A model generated the notes under the pieces. It did no database searches and was not told the origin of the DNA. It saw only the letters and a program-made list of their open reading frames with translations. A DNA stretch of 57,589 bases from GCA-002282575 sp964416645. Its GTDB lineage: Bacteria > Pseudomonadota > Gammaproteobacteria > Thiomicrospirales > Thiomicrospiraceae. The translations under genes were made by a program, and so were the position numbers. Location: the NCBI GenBank assembly GCA_964416645.1, contig CAYQEZ010000007.1, positions 1 to 57,589 of the forward strand. Reading direction: 5' to 3'. How positions within the stretch are numbered: the stretch's first letter is position 1; every line of letters starts with the position of its first letter. Positions 8,299-17,668 of the stretch are shown here, in pieces.

Positions 8299-10122
8299 GT
8301 GAATAAAACAGCTCATCGAATCCATCCCTTATCACCATTATTGGTGAACCAAATCGCTGCTGGCGAGGTGATTGATCGTCCCGCGTCTATTGTTAAGGAG
8401 CTAGTGGAAAACAGCCTTGATGCTGGCGCCACGCATATCGAGATGCTCATTGAGGAAGGCGGTTTAAATCTAATCGAAGTGCGTGATAACGGCAGTGGTA
8501 TTCATTATGATGATCTACCGCTTGCCGTATCGGCTCATGCAACGAGCAAATTGCAGCACACTGATGATCTTTTCAATATTCACTCTTTTGGTTTCCGTGG
8601 AGAAGCTCTTGCCAGTATTGGTGCCGTTGCGCGATTGCGCCTAACATCAACAATTGCTGATGCACTTCACGGAGGGGTATTGATAGTAGAAAATGGCGCT
8701 GTTCAAACGCATCATCCTATCGCCCATCCTCAAGGGACAATCATTGCGATTGATCGTTTATTTCATACGATCCCCGCGCGAAAAAAATTTTTAAAATCAG
8801 CTCGTTCAGAGTGGGCCAAAATAGTTGATGTGTTGACTGCTCTCATGTTAGCTCATCATGATGTCGCCTTCACCTTGCGCCATAATCAGCAATTAATTTA
8901 TCAATTGCCTGCACAAGAACGCTCTCCAACACAACGCTTGGCGACATTGATCAGTCATAGCTTTGCCGAAGCCATTTTACCTGTGGCTGTAGCACGAGAG
9001 GAGTGGCAATTATCTGGATTTATTAGCTCGCCGCGTTATACGCGCGCCAGTGCCGATCAACAGTGGCTCTTTGTGAATGGTCGTCCTATTAAAGATCGTC
9101 AATTATCGTTTAGTATTAAACTCGCTTACGATGATTTACTGCATGGTCAACGTCATCCTGCCTTTGTGTTGTTTTTAACGATTGATCCAACTAAGGTCGA
9201 TGTGAATGTGCATCCAGCTAAAACCGAGGTGCGTTTTGCCGATGGTCGAGCCTTAAGCGATGCTTTGCGTTATGCCATTCGTGAAACCCTTGCCCAGCAA
9301 CCCACGTTGTTACATGGCGCACAAATCATGCACTCGTCGCACACTATGCAGCCACAGATTTCTCATATTGAGCAGACTAATCAGGTAACTCAATGGCGGG
9401 TTAAAGAAGATAAGGCGGATTGGTCAGCTCAAGTACAAGCTGAACTCAGTTGGCAAAGCAACGGTGTTCCTTTAGAAAAAACGCCTATTTCAGTCGCATC
9501 ATTAACTCAAGAAATGTCTGAAGTGGTCGACGAGGGACAATATCTAGGACAGGCAAGGGCACAAATTCAAGGCGTCTATATTGTGGCAGAAAATCGGCAA
9601 GGGTTGGTGTTGGTTGATATGCACGCTGCACATGAGCGTATTGTTTACGAAAAACTGAAAAGGCAATGGTCTGAGCTATCACAAACCAGTCAACCACTAC
9701 TGGTGCCCTTGGTGCTGCCGTTGTCTGTGCATCAACAAGCGTTAATGGAAAGTTTAATGGTGAAGCTAGCTCAACTCGGTTTTGTCATGGATTGGTTAGG
9801 AGAAACCAGCTGTGTGGTGAGAGCTGTGCCGGCGTTATTAGTTAAAGCTAATTTAACTGATCTGTTGTTTAAACTGCTTGATTCGGTCGATCAAGGTGGG
9901 AGTGCGGACCACTTTATCGCTCGCCAACAGGATATTTTACTTTCTAGCATGGCCTGTCATGGTTCAGTACGTGCCAATCGGCAGCTCACCTTGGCAGAAA
10001 TGAATGCATTGTTACGTCAAATGGAGCAGACGCCCAATTCTGGTCAATGTAATCATGGTCGACCCACATGGATTCAGATGACGATGACTGAGTTAGATAA
10101 GCTTTTCTTGAGGGGGGAGTAA
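8299..10122 (+). CDS. mutL: DNA mismatch repair protein MutL (endonuclease type)
   Basis: Couples MutS mismatch recognition to strand removal. The GHKL ATPase motifs are clear in the first 110 residues: ENSLDAGAT, DNGSGI and GFRGEALASIG. The C-terminal dimer domain carries DMHAAHERIVYE, matching the metal-binding D-x-H-A-x2-E-x4-E pattern of nicking MutL proteins, plus ACHGSVRA and CNHGRPTW. It is therefore probably a latent endonuclease working without MutH, unlike E. coli MutL. The start is the GTG at 8299; TTG 8281 is an in-frame alternative. It is followed after 4 bp by miaA. Confidence 0.95.
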   Translation: MNKTAHRIHPLSPLLVNQIAAGEVIDRPASIVKELVENSLDAGATHIEMLIEEGGLNLIEVRDNGSGIHYDDLPLAVSAHATSKLQHTDDLFNIHSFGFRGEALASIGAVARLRLTSTIADALHGGVLIVENGAVQTHHPIAHPQGTIIAIDRLFHTIPARKKFLKSARSEWAKIVDVLTALMLAHHDVAFTLRHNQQLIYQLPAQERSPTQRLATLISHSFAEAILPVAVAREEWQLSGFISSPRYTRASADQQWLFVNGRPIKDRQLSFSIKLAYDDLLHGQRHPAFVLFLTIDPTKVDVNVHPAKTEVRFADGRALSDALRYAIRETLAQQPTLLHGAQIMHSSHTMQPQISHIEQTNQVTQWRVKEDKADWSAQVQAELSWQSNGVPLEKTPISVASLTQEMSEVVDEGQYLGQARAQIQGVYIVAENRQGLVLVDMHAAHERIVYEKLKRQWSELSQTSQPLLVPLVLPLSVHQQALMESLMVKLAQLGFVMDWLGETSCVVRAVPALLVKANLTDLLFKLLDSVDQGGSADHFIARQQDILLSSMACHGSVRANRQLTLAEMNALLRQMEQTPNSGQCNHGRPTWIQMTMTELDKLFLRGE

Positions 10123-10126
10123 GTTG

Positions 10127-11056
10127 ATGGATGCACTGGTCATTGCTGGACCGACCGCAGCTGGAAAAACCGCTTTGGCATTAGCCTTGGCGCAACAGAT
10201 ACCTGCAGAAATTATCAATATGGATTCTGCTTTGGTCTACCGTGATATGGACATTGGCACAGCAAAACCTAGTGTGTCAGAGCGTGGGCAAGTGGTTCAT
10301 CACTTAATTGATATTGTCGATGTCACTGAGAGTTACTCAGCAGCTGATTTTGTCGCTGATGCCGAGCGTTTAGTACCTGAAATTAAAGCAAGAGATAGGT
10401 TGCCGATTGTGGTAGGTGGTACTTTGCTTTATTTGCACAGTTGGCAACAGGGATTGTCCGATTTGCCTTCCGCTGATGAAGCTCTGCGTGCCCAATTGCA
10501 ACAAGAGTGGGAAGCCGATCCAGCCGCCATGCACGCGCGTTTATGTCGTTTAGATCCTATTGCTGGTAGTCGCATTCATCCCAATGATCCCCAGCGCATT
10601 TTGCGAGCGCTAGAAGTCATTACGCTGACAGGGGCTAGTTTGACCGAGCAACAGCAGCAACGCAAAGCAACAGCACTTGATTTGGGTGTTGTGTTCATTG
10701 AACCTCCCAGTAAGACTTGGTTGCATGATCGCATTGAGCAGCGTTGGCGGTTAATGATGCAACAGGGTTTTGTAGATGAAGTGAAGGCAGTGATGCAAAC
10801 GACGCAACAACAATTAGATTTTCCTTCTATGCGTTGCGTTGGTTATCGACAAGTTGCTTTGTTTTTACAAGGTGAAATTAATGCGTCTGAAATGGAACTG
10901 CAAGCCTTATCGGCAACTCGCAGTTTGGCAAAACGTCAACTAACTTGGATGAAAAAAATGCAGGCACAACTCAGATTGCAAGCAGATGTGTCGACACAAA
11001 AACAGTTAGAGCAAGTGCTTACTTATCTTAATCTTGATCATAACAAGATTCCTTGA
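10127..11056 (+). CDS. miaA: tRNA dimethylallyltransferase
   Basis: Adds the dimethylallyl group to A37 of tRNAs that read UNN codons. The 309-residue length is typical. The P-loop GPTAAGKT is at residues 8-15, the substrate segment NMDSALVYRDMDIGTAKP follows, and the central IHPNDPQRILRALEV is characteristic. The C-terminal RQLTWMKK also fits the family. The ATG at 10127 follows an AGGGGGGAG ribosome site that lies at the mutL stop, so translation is probably coupled to mutL. Next comes a 182-bp gap to hfq. Confidence 0.96.
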   Translation: MDALVIAGPTAAGKTALALALAQQIPAEIINMDSALVYRDMDIGTAKPSVSERGQVVHHLIDIVDVTESYSAADFVADAERLVPEIKARDRLPIVVGGTLLYLHSWQQGLSDLPSADEALRAQLQQEWEADPAAMHARLCRLDPIAGSRIHPNDPQRILRALEVITLTGASLTEQQQQRKATALDLGVVFIEPPSKTWLHDRIEQRWRLMMQQGFVDEVKAVMQTTQQQLDFPSMRCVGYRQVALFLQGEINASEMELQALSATRSLAKRQLTWMKKMQAQLRLQADVSTQKQLEQVLTYLNLDHNKIP

Positions 11057-11238
11057 TGTCGCAACTCATGACAAAATAGCCTAATTGGTGTAGACTTAAG
11101 CATGCATTAAGAACTAATGACTTAGTTTCATGCGCGTTTGCGATGCAAAGTTGGAGTGCTGAAAACTGAGCTTAGTAAGGTTTTTAGAGACTCTGCCAAT
11201 AAGAAGGCTTGACCCTAATAAAATCTCGGAGAATAACT

Positions 11239-11499
11239 ATGTCAAAAGCCCAACCTATTCAAGATCCTTATTTAAATGCGCTGCGTAAAGATCGTATTCC
11301 TGTCTCTATCTACTTGGTTAACGGCGTTAAATTGCAAGGTCGTGTAGACTCATTTGATCAGTTTGTCGTGATGTTGCGCTCAACCGTATCGCAAATGGTT
11401 TATAAGCATGCTATTTCAACAATTGTTCCTGCTCGTGATCCTAAGGGTTATTTCGGTGGTGAAGAGGGCGAGGAAAACAGTGAAGTGGTGGGTGAATAA
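11239..11499 (+). CDS. hfq: RNA chaperone Hfq
   Basis: Sm-like hexameric RNA chaperone that pairs small RNAs with mRNAs. It has 86 residues. The Sm1 motif (IPVSIYLVNGVKLQGRVDSFDQFVV) and the Sm2 motif with YKHAIST are intact. The N-terminal QDPYLNALRKD is the standard Hfq start. The C-terminal tail is short and acidic (GGEEGEENSEVVGE), unlike the long tail of E. coli Hfq. The start ATG 11239 has the ribosome site CGGAGA 6-11 nt upstream. The 182-bp leader from miaA is long enough for a separate promoter, but I could not identify one. Confidence 0.97.
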   Translation: MSKAQPIQDPYLNALRKDRIPVSIYLVNGVKLQGRVDSFDQFVVMLRSTVSQMVYKHAISTIVPARDPKGYFGGEEGEENSEVVGE

Positions 11500-11552
11500 G
11501 TTTTGTGGCTTGTTAAACGCCTTGTTTATTGGCAAACGAGGCATTAAGTCGT

Positions 11553-12875
11553 TTGGCTGAGTTATTTCATCGTATCGAACAACAACGGCACGCAGAGCGT
11601 GCTGTTTTGGTGCATCTTGAGCTTCATGATGCCAGTCATGCTGAAGATTTGAGTGAGTTTCGCGAGCTGGTCGATTCGGCTGGCGTGACTGAAGTGGCAC
11701 TGGTCACTGCTAAACCGAGTAACTTTCGCGCGCGAACCCTATTAGGGAGTGGCAAAGTTGAAGAAATTGCCGAATTAGCCAAAGCCTTAGAAGCCGATGT
11801 GATTATTATTAATTTCGCCTTGTCTCCCAGTCAAGAGCGTAATTTATCCAATGATTGTCAAATGCGGGTTGTTGATCGAGTCGGTTTGATTCTGGACATC
11901 TTCGCGCAGAGGGCGCAGTCCTTTGAAGGCAAACTTCAAGTCGAGTTGGCGCAGCTCAAGCATATGGCAACCCGATTGGTCGGTGGTTGGTCGCATTTAG
12001 AACGACAAAAGGGCGGAATTGGCTTACGTGGTCCAGGTGAGACTCAGCTAGAAAGTGATCGTCGTTTAATTCAAGAACGCATGATCATGCTCGAAAAACG
12101 CTTGGCCAAAGTGCGAGGTCATCGTGATTTATCACGTAAATCTCGTGCTAAAAACGAATTGCCAACGGTGGTGTTGGTTGGTTATACCAATGCAGGTAAG
12201 TCGACTATTTTTAATGCCCTAACTCGCGCTGATGTTTACGCTGAGAATCGTTTGTTTGCCACTTTAGACACCACTATACGACGTATTCATCTGCCTGGCG
12301 TTGGCCCTTGTGCTTTGGCAGATACAGTTGGTTTTATTCGCCATATTCCGCATGACTTGGTAGCCGCTTTCCGCTCAACTTTAGAAGAAGCCACGAATGC
12401 CAGTTTACTGATTCACATTATCGACGCTTCTGACCCCAGAAGAGATGAAAAAATAGCTGATGTAATGAGTGTGTTAGCAGAAATTGGTGCACAAGACGTT
12501 CCCATCATTCATGTTTACAATAAAATTGATGCCTGTATTCCCGCGGTTGAGGCTCATGTTACACCAGTGCTGTCTGATGGTTCTCGTGAAGCTTGGGTTT
12601 CAGCAAAAGCAGAATTAGGTATGGCGCTGTTGGTACGTGCGATTGCTGAAAAGCTGGAAGGAGAACAACTTGAAGTGAAAGTTGCCTTAGCAGCCAGCGA
12701 AGGTAAGCAACGCGCACAACTTTATGCGACGGGGCAAGTATTGTCCGAGTCTTTTGATGACGAAGGATTGGCTTGGCTAACGCTGCGTCTTTCGCCGGCT
12801 CAATGGGCGGATATTTGTCGAGATTCACGTTTTGAATTTAAAGAACAGCTTGCATCAAAAGCGTTCAGCGCCTAG
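11553..12875 (+). CDS. hflX: ribosome-associated GTPase HflX
   Basis: GTPase that splits stalled or heat-damaged 70S ribosomes. The N-terminal HflX domain includes IGSGK-like LLGSGKVEEI and the signature GGIGLRGPGETQLESDRR. The G domain has G1 GYTNAGKST, G3 DTVGF and G4 NKID. No ATG start exists. TTG 11553 is preferred because GAGG lies 11 nt upstream and the remaining N-terminus matches family length. TTG 11529 would add 8 residues without a visible ribosome site. It lies directly after hfq, as usual. Confidence 0.94.
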   Translation: MAELFHRIEQQRHAERAVLVHLELHDASHAEDLSEFRELVDSAGVTEVALVTAKPSNFRARTLLGSGKVEEIAELAKALEADVIIINFALSPSQERNLSNDCQMRVVDRVGLILDIFAQRAQSFEGKLQVELAQLKHMATRLVGGWSHLERQKGGIGLRGPGETQLESDRRLIQERMIMLEKRLAKVRGHRDLSRKSRAKNELPTVVLVGYTNAGKSTIFNALTRADVYAENRLFATLDTTIRRIHLPGVGPCALADTVGFIRHIPHDLVAAFRSTLEEATNASLLIHIIDASDPRRDEKIADVMSVLAEIGAQDVPIIHVYNKIDACIPAVEAHVTPVLSDGSREAWVSAKAELGMALLVRAIAEKLEGEQLEVKVALAASEGKQRAQLYATGQVLSESFDDEGLAWLTLRLSPAQWADICRDSRFEFKEQLASKAFSA

Positions 12876-12925
12876 AATTTGCGAGTTTGTCTGTATTTCA
12901 TGTTACAAAAAGGGAGTTGGTCATT

Positions 12926-14128
12926 ATGGCCTGGAACGAACCTGGGAAACCTGGACAAGATCCATGGGGTGGAAATCGTCCACCACGAAAAGACTCATCA
13001 GCGGATGCGGTTGAACAAGTTAAGCGTCAGTTAGAGGGCTTTTTGGGCAAAATTGGCCAACAAGGTGGCGGTCAAAATGATGCTTCATCAACACCACCAG
13101 AAGGTTTGGGTGTTGGATTAGGTGTTATTGGTGGCGCTGCCGTTGCGGTATGGTTGGCTTTTGGTATTTATATCGTCGATCCTGCAGAGCGTGGTGTAGT
13201 AACTGTATTTGGTGCTTTCACCGAAGAAACGGGTCCAGGTCCTCATTGGAACTGGCCAACTCCCATTGGTGATGTGACCAAAGTTAACGTTGAACAAATT
13301 CGTAACGCGGAAATTGGTTACCGTTCAGTCAAAAATGCCAATAGTGACGTGGCTGGCGAATCACTGATGTTAACGCAAGATGAAAATATTGTTGATATCA
13401 AATTAGCTGTTCAATATAACATCCGCAATGCCAGTAATTATTTGTTCAATAACGTTGATCCTGACAATGCGTTGCGTGAAATTGTAGAAAGTGCGCTACG
13501 TGATGTTGTCGGTAAAAATAAAATGGATTTTGTGTTAACCGATGGTCGCACGCAACTGGTTGCTAAGGTTCGTGAAAATGCTCAAGAGGCTTTAGACAGC
13601 TTGAAAGCAGGTATACAAATTACCAGTGTTAACTTGCAAGACGCTCAACCACCTGAGCAAGTACAAGCTTCATTTGCAGATGTCGTTAAAGCACGTGAGG
13701 ATCGTCAACGCTTAATTAGTGAAGCCGAAGCCTATGCGAATGATATTCTACCTAAAGCTCGTGGTCAGGCAGCGCGTTTGACTGAAGAAGCTAATGCCTA
13801 TCGTGAACAAGTCGTTTCACGCGCAGAGGGTGAGGCCAGTCGTTTTAACAGTATTTTGACGCAATATCAAAAAGCGCCCGAGGTCACACGTCAACGTATG
13901 TACTTAGACACAGTTGAGCAGGTGTTGGGTAGCAGTAGCAAAATTATGGTTTCGGCTAAATCCAGTGGTCAAATGATGTATCTCCCCTTAGATAAGTGGA
14001 TGCAAGATGACAAATCGGCATTGCCTGCAACACCATCAATGAATGCCTTGCCAGATACTTCGGCATCTTCAGGGGTTCGTACAGCGCCATCATTGCGCGA
14101 TAACCTTCGTAATCGGGAGGCACGTTAA
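12926..14128 (+). CDS. hflK: FtsH protease modulator HflK
   Basis: Membrane-anchored SPFH/prohibitin protein that forms the HflKC cage around FtsH and limits its activity on membrane substrates. It has 400 residues. A Gly/Pro-rich cytoplasmic N-terminus (NEPGKPGQDPWGGN) is followed by one transmembrane helix (about residues 68-88), the SPFH domain starting at DPAERGVVTVFGAF, and a long Ala/Glu/Arg helix. The ATG at 12926 follows an AGGGAG site. It overlaps hflC by one base (TAATG). Confidence 0.96.
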   Translation: MAWNEPGKPGQDPWGGNRPPRKDSSADAVEQVKRQLEGFLGKIGQQGGGQNDASSTPPEGLGVGLGVIGGAAVAVWLAFGIYIVDPAERGVVTVFGAFTEETGPGPHWNWPTPIGDVTKVNVEQIRNAEIGYRSVKNANSDVAGESLMLTQDENIVDIKLAVQYNIRNASNYLFNNVDPDNALREIVESALRDVVGKNKMDFVLTDGRTQLVAKVRENAQEALDSLKAGIQITSVNLQDAQPPEQVQASFADVVKAREDRQRLISEAEAYANDILPKARGQAARLTEEANAYREQVVSRAEGEASRFNSILTQYQKAPEVTRQRMYLDTVEQVLGSSSKIMVSAKSSGQMMYLPLDKWMQDDKSALPATPSMNALPDTSASSGVRTAPSLRDNLRNREAR

Positions 14129-14997
14129 TGAGCTTATTACGTAATGGATTTTCAACCGCAGCGGGTGTGTTGGTCATTGGTCTTTCTATGTCGGTATTCA
14201 CCGTTAATGAATACGAGAAAGCGCTTAAATTGCAACTAGGTCAAGTGATTGACGCGGAATATGAACCAGGTTTGCATTTTAAATTGCCTTTCATTAACAA
14301 TGTCGTTAAGTTTGATGCGCGTATTCAAACCTTGGATGCAGAGCCAGAGCGTTATCTGACGTTTGAAAAGAAAAACTTAATTGTTGATTCCTTCGTTAAA
14401 TGGCGAATTTCTGATGTAAAACAGTTTTACACCTCAATGGGTGGCGATGTGCGTCGTGCGAATATGCGTTTGGCACAAATCATCAAAGATGGCTTACGGG
14501 CAGAAATTGCTTCTCGTACCGTGCAAGACGTGATTGCTGGCGATCGCTTAAAAATGGTTGAAGCGATTGAAGACGCCGCTCGTGCTCAAGCGAAAGATTT
14601 TGGTATTGAGCTGCTGGACATTCGCTTAAAGCGTATTGATTTGCCGAAAGAAGTGAGTGAGTCAGTGTATCGTCGTATGGAAGCAGAGCGTATTCGTGTG
14701 GCGAAAGACTTACGTTCTCAAGGTTCAGAAGCAGCCGAGCGTATTCGTGCTGATGCTGATCGTCAGCGTACGGTACTATTGGCCGAGGCTTATAAGGAAG
14801 CAGAGGCGTTACGAGGTGACGGGGATGCTAAAGCAACCGATATTTATGCGGCAGCGCATAGCAAAAATGCCGATTTCTTTGCATTTTATCGTTCATTATC
14901 CGTCTATCGTGAAGCCTTTAAAGACAAGCGAGATGTGTTGATTTTGGATAGTGATGCGGAGTTTTTACGTTTTTTACGTCAACCTTCGGGCAAATAA
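14128..14997 (+). CDS. hflC: FtsH protease modulator HflC
   Basis: Partner of HflK in the FtsH-regulating complex, facing the periplasm. The 289 residues begin with an N-terminal signal anchor (about residues 8-26), then the SPFH domain from VNEYEKALKLQLGQV, and a helical region rich in Arg/Ala/Glu (RIRADADRQRTVLLAEAYKEA). Its start codon shares a base with the hflK stop, so translation is coupled. hisZ follows after 66 bp. Confidence 0.96.
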   Translation: MSLLRNGFSTAAGVLVIGLSMSVFTVNEYEKALKLQLGQVIDAEYEPGLHFKLPFINNVVKFDARIQTLDAEPERYLTFEKKNLIVDSFVKWRISDVKQFYTSMGGDVRRANMRLAQIIKDGLRAEIASRTVQDVIAGDRLKMVEAIEDAARAQAKDFGIELLDIRLKRIDLPKEVSESVYRRMEAERIRVAKDLRSQGSEAAERIRADADRQRTVLLAEAYKEAEALRGDGDAKATDIYAAAHSKNADFFAFYRSLSVYREAFKDKRDVLILDSDAEFLRFLRQPSGK

Positions 14998-15063
14998 AAT
15001 TTAGCAACGCTTACTGTGAACATTCAGCAGATAAGTGTTTAAATGGCAATAGATAAATAGGCA

Positions 15064-16257
15064 ATGAGTATGTCGATGGAAATGGGGCGCTGGTTAGTGC
15101 CAGATGGGATTGAAGACATTCTTCCTAAAGAGGCAGAGCAAATTGAGTTTTGGCGTCATGAACTCTTAGATGAGTTTTCACGTTGGGGTTACGATTTGGT
15201 TATGACGCCGATGGTTGAGTTTACTCAGTCTTTATTAACTGGTAAAGCGGTCGATTTGCAGCTAGATACCTGTCAATTAGTCGATCAAGTTTCGGGTAAA
15301 ATGATGGGTGTGCGTGCTGATATGACGCCTCAAGTTGCGCGTATTGATGCGCATCGCTTACATACCAAGTTGCCTTCTCGTCTATGTTACGCCGCAGAAG
15401 TGTTACGTGCTCGTCCCAATGCGGTGAGTAGTTCGCGTAGTCCGATTCAAGTCGGTGCTGAATTGTTTGGTCATGCGGGTGTACAAAGTGATATTGAAGT
15501 GATGGAGTTGATGTTATCAACTTGCCATCGCATTGGTTTGTCTCATTTAACCTTAGCTTTGGGGCATGTTGCTATCTATCGTGCGCTCTCCAATTTATTG
15601 GGATTGAGTGCAGAGCAAGATGCACAGGCGCAAGCGATTTTACAACGTAAATCCTTACCTGAATGGGCGATCTGGTGTGGTAAATTGTCGATAGGTCAGT
15701 CTCAGTTAAAAGATGCGTTGATGGTCTTGCCTAAACTTTGTGGAGATGCGCAACAGGTTTTACTCGATGCTGAACAGGCATTGGCTCGTTTGGATAAAAC
15801 CATTGAAGCCAGCTTGGCACGATTAAAACAAGTTGTACAACATGTAAAGATGACACATAAAGATTTGGCTATTCATCTGGATTTAACGGATTTGCGTGGT
15901 TTTAAATATCACACTGGTATCGTGTTCGGTGTGATCGAGCCTAGTCGTCAACGCATGATTGCATCAGGTGGTCGATACGATGATTCGGGCGCTGATTTTG
16001 GTGTGGCGCGTCCGGCAACGGGTTTCAGTCTAGATTTGCGTCAATTAATGGATTTACCTTTACCCGTATATCCCAAGAAACGTAAGCGTATTTTGGCTCC
16101 AGCCGTGGCAGACTTGAAATTGGTGTCACTGATTCAGCAGTTGCGCCAGGAAGGGCATAGTGTGGTCATTGGTTTTCCCGATGTAGATTGGGTTAGCCAA
16201 AAACTAGAGTGTGATATGGAGCTGGTCAAAGACAATGACCAGTGGGCAGTGCGTTAA
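15064..16257 (+). CDS. hisZ: ATP phosphoribosyltransferase regulatory subunit HisZ
   Basis: Histidyl-tRNA-synthetase-like protein without charging activity. It pairs with the short form of HisG in the first step of histidine synthesis. The 397 residues have a class II core (MGVRADMTPQVARIDAHRL, RFGY-like GGRYDDSGADFG) but no anticodon-binding domain, which separates it from HisS. The hflC-hisZ-purA order is common in Gammaproteobacteria. Several ATGs crowd the start (15064, 15070, 15076); 15070 has the better spacing from TAGG. Its presence implies a short HisG elsewhere in the genome. Confidence 0.93.
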   Translation: MSMSMEMGRWLVPDGIEDILPKEAEQIEFWRHELLDEFSRWGYDLVMTPMVEFTQSLLTGKAVDLQLDTCQLVDQVSGKMMGVRADMTPQVARIDAHRLHTKLPSRLCYAAEVLRARPNAVSSSRSPIQVGAELFGHAGVQSDIEVMELMLSTCHRIGLSHLTLALGHVAIYRALSNLLGLSAEQDAQAQAILQRKSLPEWAIWCGKLSIGQSQLKDALMVLPKLCGDAQQVLLDAEQALARLDKTIEASLARLKQVVQHVKMTHKDLAIHLDLTDLRGFKYHTGIVFGVIEPSRQRMIASGGRYDDSGADFGVARPATGFSLDLRQLMDLPLPVYPKKRKRILAPAVADLKLVSLIQQLRQEGHSVVIGFPDVDWVSQKLECDMELVKDNDQWAVR

Positions 16258-16330
16258 CCCAGTTGTGATGCGCAGTGATTGGCAGAATAGAATCTAACCT
16301 AACTTAACACAATACATGGCATTGAATATA

Positions 16331-17653
16331 ATGGCAAAAAAGAACTTAGTCGTGGTTGGCACGCAATGGGGTGATGAAGGCAAGGGCAAAATTGTCGATT
16401 TATTAACCGATCGCGTTGCCGCAGTCGTACGTTTTCAGGGTGGACACAATGCGGGTCATACCTTGGTGATCGAAGGGAAAAAAACAGTACTCCATTTGAT
16501 TCCTTCGGGAATTTTGCGTGATGAAGTCTTGTGCTTAATTGGTAATGGCGTTGTGCTAGCACCAGATGCTCTGATTAAGGAAATGGATAATTTAGAAGCG
16601 GCAGGCGTAACGGTTGCTTCACGCATGAAAGTGAGTAAAGCTTGTCCGTTAATTCTGGACTATCACGTCGCTTTAGACAAAGCACGGGAGCTGGCACGTG
16701 GTGCTAAAGCCATTGGAACAACAGGTCGTGGTATTGGTCCAGCCTATGAAGATAAGGCAGCACGTCGAGGATTACGTGTTGGTGATTTAATCGATTTTGA
16801 AGCGTTTGAACGTAAGTTGCGCGAAGTGATGGATTATCATAACTTCACACTCACTGCTTACTTTAAGCAACCAGCGGTTGATGTTGATGCGCAGTTGGCG
16901 AAGTGCAGAGTCTATCGTGAACGCTTACTACCGATGTTGGCGGATATTCCACAAATGATTACCGAGTTAAATCAAGCTGGTAAAAGCGTTTTGTTTGAAG
17001 GCGCACAAGGCACTTTGCTCGATATTGATCAGGGTACCTATCCCTATGTCACCTCATCGAATACCACGGCGGGTGGTGCAGCAACGGGCACGGGTATTGG
17101 TCCTTGTGACTTAGATTATGTATTAGGTATTACTAAGGCTTACGCAACACGTGTCGGTGGCGGTCCTTTCCCAACTGAATTGAATTATGATGCTGCACAA
17201 GATCAAGGAGATCCTATCGGTAAGCATCTCGGCACGGTAGGGCGTGAGTTTGGTGCTACTACGGGTCGTCAACGGCGTTGTGGTTGGTTTGATGCGGTGG
17301 CTTTACGTCGTTCGGCACAAATTAACTCGTTAACGGGTATTTGTTTAACCAAACTCGATGTGTTAGATGAGTTGGCTTATTTAGACGTGTGCGTTGCTTA
17401 CGAATTGGATGGTCAGCGCGTTGAAATGCCGCCATTATCTGCTGAGGATTATCATCGTTGTACGCCTATTTATGAGCGTTTAGCAGGTTGGCAAACGTCA
17501 ACGCTTGGGGTTCAACAATGGAATGATTTGCCTGAAAATGCAAAAGCTTACATTCGTTACCTTGAAAAGATGATCAATGTACCTGTCGATATGGTGTCGA
17601 CTGGACCTGATCGTGTTGAAACTCTCATTATGCGTGATCCTTTCACCGTTTAA
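16331..17653 (+). CDS. purA: adenylosuccinate synthetase
   Basis: Converts IMP, aspartate and GTP to adenylosuccinate, the first committed step to AMP. It has 440 residues. The N-terminal GTQWGDEGKGKIVD (residues 11-24), GGHNAGHT, the central TTGRGIGPAYEDK and the C-terminal VDMVSTGPDR are all diagnostic. The start at MAKKNLVVVG (16331) fits the family; the ATG at 16316 would add five residues. Neither has a strong ribosome site. It ends 15 bp before ppiD. Confidence 0.97.
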   Translation: MAKKNLVVVGTQWGDEGKGKIVDLLTDRVAAVVRFQGGHNAGHTLVIEGKKTVLHLIPSGILRDEVLCLIGNGVVLAPDALIKEMDNLEAAGVTVASRMKVSKACPLILDYHVALDKARELARGAKAIGTTGRGIGPAYEDKAARRGLRVGDLIDFEAFERKLREVMDYHNFTLTAYFKQPAVDVDAQLAKCRVYRERLLPMLADIPQMITELNQAGKSVLFEGAQGTLLDIDQGTYPYVTSSNTTAGGAATGTGIGPCDLDYVLGITKAYATRVGGGPFPTELNYDAAQDQGDPIGKHLGTVGREFGATTGRQRRCGWFDAVALRRSAQINSLTGICLTKLDVLDELAYLDVCVAYELDGQRVEMPPLSAEDYHRCTPIYERLAGWQTSTLGVQQWNDLPENAKAYIRYLEKMINVPVDMVSTGPDRVETLIMRDPFTV

Positions 17654-17668
17654 GTTGGAAATAAGTTG

